Below, piece after piece: positions 54,120-64,000 of a stretch of DNA of 64,000 nt. Location of the stretch: assembly GCF_035222375.1 (NCBI RefSeq), contig NC_085889.1:992001-1056000 (forward strand), written 5' to 3'. This DNA comes from Podospora pseudocomata. Lineage: Eukaryota > Ascomycota > Sordariomycetes > Sordariales > Podosporaceae. Within the stretch, counting starts at the first letter, position 1; every line of letters begins with the position of its first letter. The notes below the pieces were generated by a model. It made no database searches, had not been told where the DNA came from, and saw only the letters and a list, made by a program, of their open reading frames with translations. The translations under genes and the position numbers were made by a program.

Positions 54120-56018
54120 AGCGCCTGTTACACACTACTACATACGAGCTGGAAGAGGTCATCGGGGATACAATCCCCCCATATGCCATTTTATCCCACA
54201 CCTGGGAAGGGAAAGAGGTCACACTTCGTGATATGGAAGAGCCTAATGCGTTCTACAATCTCAGCGACCCCCCTAATGCAGCCTAGAAGAAGATCGCAAA
54301 CGCGTGCCAGGTAGCACGTCGGCGATATTTCAAATACATTTGGATCGATACTTGCTGTATCGATAAGTCTAGCAGCGCCGAGCTTCCAAGAGGCTATCAA
54401 CTCCATGTTTCAGTGGTATGCCAATGCTGAGGTTTGCTTCGTCTCCTTGAGCAATCTTGAACCGCTATCATGTCCCTATCCAGAGGAAATCGACTTTAGG
54501 AATGATCCCGCCAGGGTTAACCAAAGCCGTTGGTTTACAAGTGGCTGGACTTTGCAAGAGCTTCTGGCGCCAGCGAAAGTGCAGTTTTACGACAGTACTT
54601 GGTACTTTCGGTTTACTCGTGGGAGTCAAGCTGCAGACATTATGTCCAAGATCAAAATCAATGAGCATCTACTAAAGGAAACGGGGAAAACGGACGTCGA
54701 GGAACTGCATCGCACTTTTCGGGAAGTGAGCGTAGCTCAGAGGATGTCATAGGCGGCTGGGAGACAGACGACAAGAATCGAAGACCAAGCCTACTGCCTA
54801 CTCGGGCTTTTCAACATCAATATGCCCATGTTATATGTAGAAGGCAGCAAAGCGTTCATGCGGCTTCAGCACGAGATTATGAGAGTGAACGATGACTGCA
54901 CATTATTCGCCTGGCTACTTGGTCTTCCTGCGATACCAACGTCGACGAATTTCAGCGGACAGGCAGGATTTTCGCTATACTACGACTCTCCTGTCGATGC
55001 TCTCGCGCGTAGCCCAGCAGACTTTCGGTCCCCGACAGGCTTATTGAGACCTTATAAAGGTGCCGAGAAATTCAGACGTCCGACCCTTTCTCCAAATCAG
55101 CAAGGCATGAGCATCAGCCTACCGCTGAAACAAGACCCAGTCTTTCACCATACGGGGTACGGAATCCTAGGCATTGAGCCTCTCAGTGGGCACGGTATTA
55201 TAGTTCCATTGACACGCAGGTCCTATTTTCAGCGGGAGCATGGCGATGATGACTTTTCCCGTTCAAGCTGGTTGGGTCCAGTCAAAGTTCCGAGAAGCTC
55301 CATGGACGGCGCAAAATGGGCCTCAATCACCATCTCTTCCCCTTGGGTCGTTGCCAAATGGAGTTCTCCTGAGAGGGAACTCACTGAGTCGCCACTACCC
55401 ATACCTACCATACGCATAGCTCTATCTATTGATCACGGTCTGTGTGGTTGCCACAACGCTGATGACTTTGCTGTCAAGAAAATATATCCGGATACTTTTC
55501 CATTTCCAGTCATGTTTAGGCCTCTTCAGGCAGGGTTACCTCGCCCTATCTGGGACACACTGGGGGGCGCCTTGTCGCACCACGACAATGTTTCCGTCGG
55601 GTGGTGGTTGAATAAAATAATCAAATCCAATCTTCAAGGGACCACTCGAAGTTTGTGGTTGGGGTTTGACATCGGCTGTGCCAATTACCGAAGGCTGTTC
55701 TTGGTGAGGTTACGGGCCGGACAAAAGTTGATTCAAGGCATGATGATCTTCATCCCGGATTCGGTTCAAGGTCACGAATCTCTGCTCGGCTATCTTCAGA
55801 ACGCAGTGCAAGGCAATCTGGCGGGGTACCAGTGGGTTAATGCCATTCCAGATCATCCATCCGAGGTTCTGCTTCTTACCTTTACCGACGAAGGGAGGAC
55901 CCAGCAAGGACTCGTACCCAAAAGAACCGTTGTGGCAGTTCTATTGACCTCTGGGGCATCACATGACAGATATGTATGTACTCAAAGGAGGAGTTTGGAT
56001 CAAAAGTCTAAGTGGTGA
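54120..56018 (+). pseudogene. HET-domain gene 2, broken
   Basis: Segments of a HET-E/HET-6-like protein lie in order on the plus strand: TIPPYAILSHTWEGKEVTLRD, YFKYIWIDTCCIDKSSSAEL, FQWYANAEVCFVSLSN, SRWFTSGWTLQELLAPAKVQF and AYCLLGLFNINMPMLYVEGS with KAFMRLQHEIM, the classic HET domain and its following YGEG-like motif. The long C-terminal part (54822-56018) is open for about 400 codons. The N-terminal half is broken in about four places and appears to lack its start codon. It is a fossil of an incompatibility gene on the strand opposite to the HET genes at 38.4 kb and 58.7 kb. Confidence 0.8.
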
Positions 56019-56627
56019 AGAGATGTGTGGATACCGGCCCCTTTTGTGGGTGTCGATGATCTTCAGGGGCTTCGTTGCCTGGGGTGATTAGTAGCTTCAG
56101 GAAGAACTTGTCCACAACACAAAGACTCAATTGCAATATGATGGTGGACAGAAGACTTTTTGTACCCGTCAGCGGCAAAAAGCCTTAATATTTACCATGT
56201 CCGTTCGATTTTGTCAGCTTCACCGTGTCCTAACTTCGGTTCTGGAGTGTCGAAGGTGGCGTGCGTTCGCCGGGGGCGGGTACTGTGCCCGACAACAACA
56301 CGCCACCCAATCAAAACATGGAACATGCCCCACTTCCCCGACCGCCTCGGCTCGTCCCGAGACCCGAGACATGCGGTGAGCTTCACAGCTTACAGAACAT
56401 CATCTCTGAAAATATCATCAGCTTACGAACACTTCTTGACCTTTTTCACACCAGCTTTTAGGTTTCACTTTTTACTAGTGCAAGGCAACGGCCACCCAAC
56501 TCAGCAAATCCCACTTCAGCCCGGCTCATTCATCGAACTTTCTTGCCACCACCATCTCATTTTTCATCCCAAGAACATCTCAACGCACCAGCATCAACAA
56601 CCACACATTACTACCACCACCACCACA

Positions 56628-58710
56628 ATGTCCACCTTCCTCTCCCTTCCCAATCCCCCCCTCCCACCTCCCCTCGCGGCCCTCTCCCGCGCCGCAACCC
56701 GTCAAGAACCTTCCTCAGGCCACAGCACCAACATCCGCCCCCTCCGCCACCGCCTCCCCCCTTCCTCCTGCCCCAACCCCCTCATCCTTTCCCCCCCCCC
56801 CTCCGACCCGCTTCCCAAGCAGAACGAGACAATCTTCCAATCCTTCGAATGGTACACGCCCCCCTCCAGCACCACCCCCAAATCCCACTGGTCCCTCCTC
56901 ACCACCCTCCTCCCCTCCCTTTCCCAACTCGGCATAACCAAAATCTGGATCCCCCCCGCCTGCAAGGCAGCCGACGCGAAAAACGGAAACGGGTATGACA
57001 TCTACGACCTGTGGGACCTAGGCGAGTTTGAGCAGAAGGGTTCCACCCCGACAAAATGGGGGTCAAAAGCGCAACTGGAGGAACTTTGTAGAGTGGCGGA
57101 GGGGAGGGGGGTGAAAGTTTTGTTTGATGCCGTGCTGAATCACAAAACTGGAGCGGACTACAAAGAGAGGGTCAAGGCGAAGAAGGTTGACCCTTTGGAC
57201 CGGAATAGGGAACTAGATGGGGGGGAGGTGAGGGAGATTGAGAGTTGGACGGGGTTTACGTTCCCGGGGCGGGGGGGGAGGTACAGTGGTCGGGAATGGG
57301 ACAGGAGACATTTTACGGGGGTGGATTGGGATGACTTGACTAGGGAAAAGGGGGTTTGGAAGCTGGGGGGGAAGGAGTGGTGTGTGGATGTGGATGAGGA
57401 GGTGGGGAATTATGACTTTTTGTGAGTTCAACATGGGCATTTGGGAAGGTAAGGGAGTGCTGATGAAGTGAACAACAGAATGTTTGCCGATGTTGACCAC
57501 CGACATCCGGACGTGCAGCAGGATGCTTTTGATTGGGTAAAGTGGCTGCCGACGCAGCTGAAGATTGGAGGGTTGAGGTTGGATGCGATTAAGCATTATA
57601 GCTTCCAGTTTCAGAAGAGACTGCTGAGTCATATTGACGATAATGTTGAGAACGGAAAGGACTGGTTTATTGTTGGGGAGTACTGGAGAGAGGACTCTGA
57701 GTTCCTGGCCAAGTATATTGAGTATATGGACCACAGGATTTCGCTGTTCGATGTGCCGTTGTGCTCTAATTTGAGCAAGATATCTATGGCTGGGGAGAGA
57801 GGCGACCTAAGGGACCTGTTCAAGGATGCTTTGTGTTTGTGGAAGCCTAATAATGTTGTGGTAAGCCCCTTAAACCTTCTGACAAGTGACAAAGTTTAGC
57901 TTTCGACTAACGTGTATTGCATAGACATTCGTTGTTAATCACGACACACAACAAGGCCAGTCCCTTGAGGTACGCTCCCGTGACATATCACGTCTTCCAT
58001 AACGTTGACTAATCGTCAGCATCACAGACTCCCGTAGCACCCTGGTTTCTACCCCACGCCTATACCCTCATCCTCCTCCGCGCCAACACCGGCGTGCCCT
58101 GCGTATTTTGGTCTGACCTCTACGGCTCCTTCGCCTCCGGCCCCTCTTCTTTCATCCCTCCCATGTCCGGCAATCCCACCCTCCTCGCTCGCCTCATCCT
58201 CATCCGCAAGCTCTACGCCTATGGCACCCAGCATGATCTCTTTTCCCACCAACACTGTGTCGGTTTCACTCGCGAGGGTCACTCCGCCCACGGTGGGGGT
58301 GCTGGGCTAGCGGCGGTGATGGGTAACCAGTGGGGCCTGTCAAAGCTGAAAATGTACGTTGGGAAACATCACAGTGGGGAGAAATGGATCGATTTCTTGA
58401 GACTGTGTCCCGGGCAGGTCATGATTGATGATGAGGGTTGGGGGGAGTTTCCTGTGTCGGGCAACAGGGGTTGCTCGGTTTGGGTCAGTGAGACAGCAGA
58501 AGGGAAGGATGAGGTTATCAACCTCAAATTGTAAGTCGAAGCCTCGATGCTCGTGGTTCCTTGGCACCCAACGCTGACCATGATAGTAATTCGGATATCT
58601 ATCGCATCGAGGCCGAGATGAACAGGCGACAATCCATGTTCGAGAGAAGACAGTATGAAATCGAGAGCATGAGCCGGAGAGCCCTTGCAAGCAATCTTCC
58701 AACCGTTTAA
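56628..58710 (+). CDS. Intracellular alpha-amylase, GH13 subfamily 5
   Basis: Five exons: 56628-57421, 57479-57860, 57925-57969, 58028-58530, 58587-58710; introns 56-64 nt. The 615-residue product has no signal peptide; residues 1-75 are Pro/Ser-rich. The barrel starts with NETIFQSFEWYTPPSS and LGITKIWIPPACKA. The four GH13 regions are DAVLNHK (about 167), GLRLDAIKH with the nucleophile Asp (about 295), VGEYW with the acid/base Glu (about 330), and VVNHDTQ in exon 3 (about 396). This cytosolic, bacterial-type group acts on alpha-1,4-glucans such as glycogen or, in some fungi, supports alpha-glucan wall synthesis. The C-terminal domain is short, with a helical tail (FERRQYEIESMSRR). Intact. 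Confidence 0.9.
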
Positions 58711-58744
58711 TCCTAGATATGTAGCCTGATAACCGAAATAAATA

Positions 58745-61054
58745 TCACGTTATTCGAAAGTCAATACACTCCTCCTCATGAAACGCTTCCCCATCCATGA
58801 CTCCGTGGACGTATGCTTCGCCAATGAACTGCATTGATCCATCTTCTCTCGGACGGAGGATCATTGGCACCCTGCCACCTCGAAGCAGAGCCACTTTGTC
58901 CCCAACCTCGGTGAGCTTAGGCAGGAGACAAACCCGTTTTGATGCGGTAATCCCAAGTCGCCTGCGGGGCGTATGCGTTGTATATGTCGCAAAAGCCTCA
59001 GGCAGGTCGTCATCTTCCATTTTGACAAAGGTGGTGACCGCAGCCAATGTGGTGTACGTCTTTGGTGCATATCGATCAATCCTCTTCTTCTTCAGCTTTC
59101 GAATCGAGTACACCGCCTGGAGCCATCCGTCAAAGCGGCTATCGAATACCGATGGTTCCAGCGGACAAGGCGTTGCTGTCGTGATAGTATCTCGGAAAAT
59201 GACGCGGCGGTCTTCATGCGGCTCGCCCAGCTCTGCAGCAACAAACTCATCCCACTGCAGAAACGTTTCCCTCATTTCCACAACATTCCCAAAGATCTCG
59301 AGAAATGCCTTGGCGACATATGGCACAGCCATTCTCATTCCTTTCCACCATGCAGATATAAAATGCCGGATGGGTCTTTCGGGATCCAAATCTTCCCACC
59401 GGTCGGGAAAGCTGTCGGCTTCAGCGATCATCGCAGGATCGTTTAGCATGTGGTCCAGGGACCCTTCGTTGCGGTCATCCTGATTTGGTGGTACCTGCGT
59501 CCTCCCGAGTTTGGCGATCGTGTCGATGATGTGACCGTCGAGAAGCAAGGTTGTGTCGTTGTTCTCCCATCGGGGGTTGGATCTTAGTCCTCTAGAAGCG
59601 TGAGTAGTTCGCGGTTGGCCTTTTGCGTCGTTCATCAGCGGGAGCGCAAGGTTTCCAACGGAGCCCCAATCAGGAATCCAGGACGGGAGATTGGTAACTC
59701 TCGGTATCTTGTATGGGTAGCAGAACCCAAGAGCATCGAGATTGCCAGATTGTTGTAACAAGGATTTCGTCGCTTGGCGGTACACATCCTCGGCATCCAA
59801 CCGATAGTCAACCTCAATACCCACATCGCGGCCTTCGCTGAATAGGCCCATAAGTCCAAAGATCTTGTCCTGAGGCATCTTGCAATCACGCCAGTGGGAC
59901 GAGGCGAGATAGTGGAGGAGCTCGTCCCCGACACCTCCAGTAACGAGCTCCGACCCGGGCTGTCTCGCCTCTCTGATAGCGTTGACCAAGTTGAACGGCT
60001 CAACACCAGAGTTGGTCTTGCTCCCAGCATATATCTCGGAAAAGTCGCCAAAGCCCAGTGCTGTATAGTAAGGAATGGCAACAGAGAGAAGATCCCAGCC
60101 CAGCTCGTGTCTTTCCATGCACAAGCGCGCCTCCTTTGCAAGTACAATCTCCTGCAGCGTCCAAATACGAGTCCACCACGGATTCTCCAAAAAGATGAGG
60201 TTCCATTTGGGCTTCAGCTTTTTAATTCGGTCGTACGTCGTCCCATCTTCATCCTTTTCTCCCTGCTTCGGAACAACCTCACGGCCCTCCTCTGCGAGTT
60301 TCCGCGCCTCGTTGCCCAGGATCTCGATGGCTTCAAAAAGAGGATCAATCCCCGCTAAGTGATCAAGCCATTTCCCTTGAGAATAGGTAAGCCGGTCCGT
60401 ATTCAGGGCCCCCAATAAGCAGCATGGACAGCCTAGCCAGACAAGAGTGCGGGCCGCCTTGGTGTAGATATCACCCATCAGCATGACTTGTCTGTTGCGC
60501 TCATCCATGTCTTCTTGGTTGATGCATACTGCGTCCACCCACAAAATACGGGGCTTTTCCTGATATCTCAGGTGGAGGAGAGCGCTGCGGAGGTTTCTGC
60601 CAATCTGTACAGTGGCGCCGTCGATTTGGATTGGCGTTGTCTCGGTGATGTCGCCCCAAACGTAGGAGAGGGCTTCGAAGCCTTCCTCGTCATCGTCGTC
60701 TGTCCATGGGTTGTTCAGGTCCAACTCGATGAGCTGACATTCGATGTCAGCGTCGGCTCTCCCTGGAAGCAAGGTCAGAACCCGGATGGCTGACTTGGTC
60801 GTTGACGGGAGCGGAGTGTATTTGTATGGAGAGGTGGTGGATTTGTTGGCGTAACAGTATGCTTCTGGCTTAGGCGTATCCTCCGTCACGGGGTCGCTAT
60901 GGTTGGAAGTGTGATCTTCAGTCGATGTTTGTGTCGGTGCTGATGGCCCAGTTTTGGTTTGGTTGGTCTGAGTGGTGGTCGACTTTGGCACAGAATCATC
61001 TTCGTTGGCCCAGTCTTCGAAACGCTTCCATCCGCTATGTAATTTTTTGAACAT
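58745..61054 (-). CDS. HET-domain protein 3, intact
   Basis: 769 residues in one exon, converging on the amylase gene with 34 bases between stop codons. Residues 1-85 are Thr/Ser/Pro-rich and probably disordered. The HET domain begins near residue 125 (FEALSYVWGDITETTPIQI), with ALLHLRYQEKPRILWVDAVC, INQEDMDERNRQVMLMGDIY and AARTLVWLGC, and closes with NPWWTRIWTLQEIVLAKEAR. A C-terminal region follows with DKIFGLMGLFSEG and LPSWIPDWGS, both standard in this family, and ends HGVMDGEAFHEEECIDFRIT. HET proteins set off programmed cell death after fusion of unlike hyphae; partner locus unknown. It is the only unbroken HET gene of the three in this window. Confidence 0.92.
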   Translation of the reverse strand: MFKKLHSGWKRFEDWANEDDSVPKSTTTQTNQTKTGPSAPTQTSTEDHTSNHSDPVTEDTPKPEAYCYANKSTTSPYKYTPLPSTTKSAIRVLTLLPGRADADIECQLIELDLNNPWTDDDDEEGFEALSYVWGDITETTPIQIDGATVQIGRNLRSALLHLRYQEKPRILWVDAVCINQEDMDERNRQVMLMGDIYTKAARTLVWLGCPCCLLGALNTDRLTYSQGKWLDHLAGIDPLFEAIEILGNEARKLAEEGREVVPKQGEKDEDGTTYDRIKKLKPKWNLIFLENPWWTRIWTLQEIVLAKEARLCMERHELGWDLLSVAIPYYTALGFGDFSEIYAGSKTNSGVEPFNLVNAIREARQPGSELVTGGVGDELLHYLASSHWRDCKMPQDKIFGLMGLFSEGRDVGIEVDYRLDAEDVYRQATKSLLQQSGNLDALGFCYPYKIPRVTNLPSWIPDWGSVGNLALPLMNDAKGQPRTTHASRGLRSNPRWENNDTTLLLDGHIIDTIAKLGRTQVPPNQDDRNEGSLDHMLNDPAMIAEADSFPDRWEDLDPERPIRHFISAWWKGMRMAVPYVAKAFLEIFGNVVEMRETFLQWDEFVAAELGEPHEDRRVIFRDTITTATPCPLEPSVFDSRFDGWLQAVYSIRKLKKKRIDRYAPKTYTTLAAVTTFVKMEDDDLPEAFATYTTHTPRRRLGITASKRVCLLPKLTEVGDKVALLRGGRVPMILRPREDGSMQFIGEAYVHGVMDGEAFHEEECIDFRIT

Positions 61055-62623
61055 GATTGAGTTACCTCCTGAGTCGCCGCTGCCTGTTTGACCATCAGTG
61101 CGGGGAAGTCAGCAAGTCTCTGCTGGCGGCTTCTTTCCTGAAGGAAGTCCAAATTGTGCTGCCAAGCAGGGACCTCCAAGGAATCCCTTGACCAATGACA
61201 TTTCACCTTTTCATGCACAGCCCTCCTGCTGACATTTTCCCCTCTCAAAGAAAAAAGAAAGTGATTTTAATTTCAATTGACAAGATACCACTGGCAGTCA
61301 ACCGCGAGCAGCACCATATCGACATATATCTACCACCATGTCGGCAATCGCACCATCCTAACCCTTCGATTATTCCCGAGCGACGACGACGACGCTCCTT
61401 TGGAAGCGGAGCTGACTGAATTGTCTCTTGCAACTCTTCCCCATTGAATACTTTCATATGGATGAGGAGACTGCAGAAAACCCTTCACGATCACTATCAA
61501 AGGCTCATCTCTTCCGATCCCCATTGCCAGGTTGTGACGTTCCGTGCCTCCGATCCCTCCTCGTTTAACAAACATTGTTTCCCATTTCATCAATGTATTG
61601 AAAATGACCACCAAACTCAAATTGACTGCTCGCTCCTACCAAGCCCACCACACTGCAATATTGAGCAGCTGACATCCCAACAAGGCAACATATCAAATGT
61701 CGGTGTTGGCAACCCAGTTGAGCACCACCACTCAACCCCCAACACATGACCGATATCCCCGACATGATCAAACAAACAAGCGGCACAACAAAGCACCACC
61801 CCCTTACGGTCAGCCCAGGCACACGACCCGAGAGGTCGGAAACGAAAAGATGAATGGTCGCACTGCAGCTCGCGTAGCCCTCCCTCCCCACCTATCCGCA
61901 GTCTTGGTCAGAATTTGTCACGTTTTGCCGGGCGGCGCTGCATGTCTACCTATCTAGCTACCGTAACAAATTCCTGTTCTAGATTGGATTCAACTTCCGA
62001 TTCTCTATGCCTGTTGTTACACTGTGATGGATGATATTTTTGTGGCGGCGTTAGCTGTGGAACCAAAAGGACATCCTACCCACACGGTAGGCCGGGTGGT
62101 ATATATCTATCTCTACAGTGTTAGTCTACATTGACACAAACACTAAACGCCCGAGTACCCCCTCGCGTATGTCAAGACCCTAGTTCTGTCTGGGGGCTGG
62201 AAAACACATCCGCACGCGTGAATCCTGGGTAGGTCGTCATGCTCCGCAATTAGGGCTCATCTCACCTTCAACGGTCACCAGCGGCGTAGACAAATGATAA
62301 GATCATTGCATCCGCTGATTCCGAACAACATCATTTCGCGTGGTGATTGTTCTCATTTATTTCACTACCGGAATGTGATCCGAGGAGTCTACTCAGTGTG
62401 CCAACCTGCGAGGCGCAAACAACATCGCCATCAACGCACCTGTTGGAGAGTGTCGTACTGCTGCGTTACCACAGTATTCAAAGCGACTTCAGAACAATCA
62501 CATTCTTGACCCATTCAACCAAGTAAAGCAAAAAAGAAAAAAAAAATCGTTGAATCAGGGGTATTATCATGTGCAAAAAAAAAAAAAAAAAACAACCACA
62601 ACAAGAACTCAACCAAATTGACC
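61055..62623. other. Intergenic, nothing recognised
   Basis: Upstream region of HET gene 3 and 3' flank of the last gene. It has an A-rich run at about 62575-62593. No coding or RNA feature is supported. Confidence 0.5.
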
Positions 62624-64000
62624 TCACTGCAAACTCCACCTCCTCACCTCCCCCACCCTCCACTTCCACATCTCCCCCGCCAGCATCTCCTGCTGCGTAG
62701 CCACAAACTCCTGCACATGGCCCAGCATAGCCTGCACAAACTTCCTATGCCCCTTCCCTCCCGACATCATATTCTCGACACTGTGTTCCATCTCCTTGAT
62801 CTTGCCCAACAGCCCCGGCGTGGTCGGTCTGTTAGGGTTCACAGTCTTCAACTGACTCACCGCGCTGGCCCCATTCCCAGGCCTCTTCTCCTTGAGAATC
62901 GCCCCTTCAATCTCCCGTAACATGCTGTAGATACTGGGGTGTAAGAAACTGCTCGTCTCGAGCTTCATGTTTTGGAGCTCGAGGTCCTTGTAGATGCGCT
63001 TGACGCTGGTTTTGTTGGTGTTCTTCTGGCGTTCGAGATAGTCCCGCATGTGAGTGAGGACCTTTTCCTTTTCTATCCTCCGTTGGGCTGGTAAGGGTGT
63101 TAGTTGCGGCGACGTAGAGGAAGGGATGAAGAGAGGAATACCATCTAGCCCGCGCGGCCCATGTGCTTGTAGACATCCCACCGGTGTCGCGAGGACAGCT
63201 TGTGTTTGCCCTGTCCAGTCCCATATCACAGTCCTAATCTCTCGCTTGAATGCTTCCTCCCATTCCAACACAAGGGCAATGTTTGCCAGCTGGAGCGAGG
63301 TCAATCGAGAGCGGGATCCCGGCTCTGTTTGCCAGGAGAATTTGGGACCGGATGAGGACGAGGAGAGGCTCGCATAAGATCGTCGAGCTGCTTTGCGAAC
63401 GACGGCCCTGGACGCAGCTAGTTGGCCGTCGTCGTCGACAGCTTGCCAGGTGAGGCTTGCTGGGAATAGGGTAGGGTTGATCTGGAATGCCCACATGACA
63501 TTGCATTCCTGTGAGAGGAGAGATACTCGTTGCTTTCGGCCGGCGGTGCCCGGGCCAACGAGGTCGAGGACACGGATAGCCGTGGCTTCGTCGATGCCAT
63601 CGCCTACCACGGGCGTCCACCACAGCTCGGGGTGAAGACGCAACTCTTCCACTCTTGTCCTGATCAAAGAGGAAAGAGAACAGAGAATATTCACCCGCTC
63701 TGGTGACCAGTCGGGGGTGATACCATTTGACCCATCTCCTTTGTTGGGAGGGCAAATGCGGATGCTCTGGCAAACGGGATCTGGGGGCGGTTGGCTGGCG
63801 TCTTGCAGCATGGGGACTGCACCTGGATAAGATCAGCAGACCACTCTGAAGCAGTGAGTGTGGACAGTAGAGTTACCTGAATGGGTGTCGCCAGCATTCA
63901 TGGGCCACCCGCTAGTGCTGGAGAATGTCGGTTCTCCTTTGTTCGGGCCTGGTGACCCAGACGCCTGCGATATCCTGTCTGTCTCTGCTGGGGACGGAGG
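62624..64000 (-). CDS. Protein of unknown function, 5' end outside the window
   Basis: The stop is at 62624 and the gene runs off the right edge. Exons: beyond 64000 to 63877, 63822-63142, 63087-62624. Intron 63876-63823 has GTAACT and CAG; intron 63141-63088 has a GTATTC donor, a CAACTAAC branch and CAG. Both are 54 nt, so the second could be read through in frame. Visible sequence includes a Pro/Ser-rich start, ERVNILCSLSSLIRTRVEEL, TAIRVLDLVGPG, NVMWAFQINPTLFPASLTW, LANIALVLEWEEAFKREIRT, and a helical, Lys/Glu-rich C-terminus (KEKVLTHMRDYLERQKNTNK, ENMMSGGKGHRKFVQAMLGH). No domain is recognised. It seems intact over the visible part. Confidence 0.7.

Overview
This window is genomic DNA of a filamentous ascomycete (Pezizomycotina, most likely Sordariomycetes). 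The signs are short spliceosomal introns of about 45-75 nt with GTRNGT donors and CTAAC branch points, HET-domain heterokaryon-incompatibility genes, Fot1/pogo transposons, Ty3 chromoviruses, and an initiator tRNA-Met of the fungal type. Species cannot be settled from sequence alone.

Layout: 0-10 kb is a thin genic region. It has a decayed DUF7580-like gene (1-1455), a DUF1996 secreted protein (2255-3408), a GNAT remnant next to an FAD-monooxygenase remnant (3994-5464), a secreted protein with two related beta-sandwich-like domains (6342-7778) and a GPI-anchored protein (8354-9304). tRNA-Gln(CTG) and initiator tRNA-Met follow at 10.1-10.6 kb. From 10.7 to 31.2 kb lies a transposon block: a solo LTR, a chromovirus on the minus strand (11691-17304), the 3' part of a Fot1/pogo transposon (to 18534), an unusual Gag-integrase-chromodomain element lacking reverse transcriptase (18815-22520), a second solo LTR, a small hypothetical gene, and a second chromovirus (23866-31207). 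The second chromovirus holds a 478-bp solo LTR of another family, two tRNA-like units and an antisense two-exon gene for a Zn2Cys6-like protein. From 33 to 64 kb genes dominate: an unknown acidic protein, a flotillin homologue, three HET-domain loci (one intact, two broken), a CBM52-type secreted protein, a zinc alcohol dehydrogenase, a nested Fot1/pogo element carrying a third solo LTR, a delta-8 sphingolipid desaturase, a fucose-permease-like pseudogene, a four-TM membrane protein, an intracellular GH13 alpha-amylase, and a partial gene running off the right edge.

No operon or biosynthetic cluster links these genes. Flotillin and the sphingolipid desaturase both relate to sterol/sphingolipid membrane domains but lie 11 kb apart. 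The most unusual material is in the second chromovirus (antisense Zn2Cys6-like gene, paired tRNA-like units, mismatched LTR U3 regions) and in the RT-less Gag-integrase element. Coordinates of introns are read from splice signals and frame continuity and have not been tested with transcripts.
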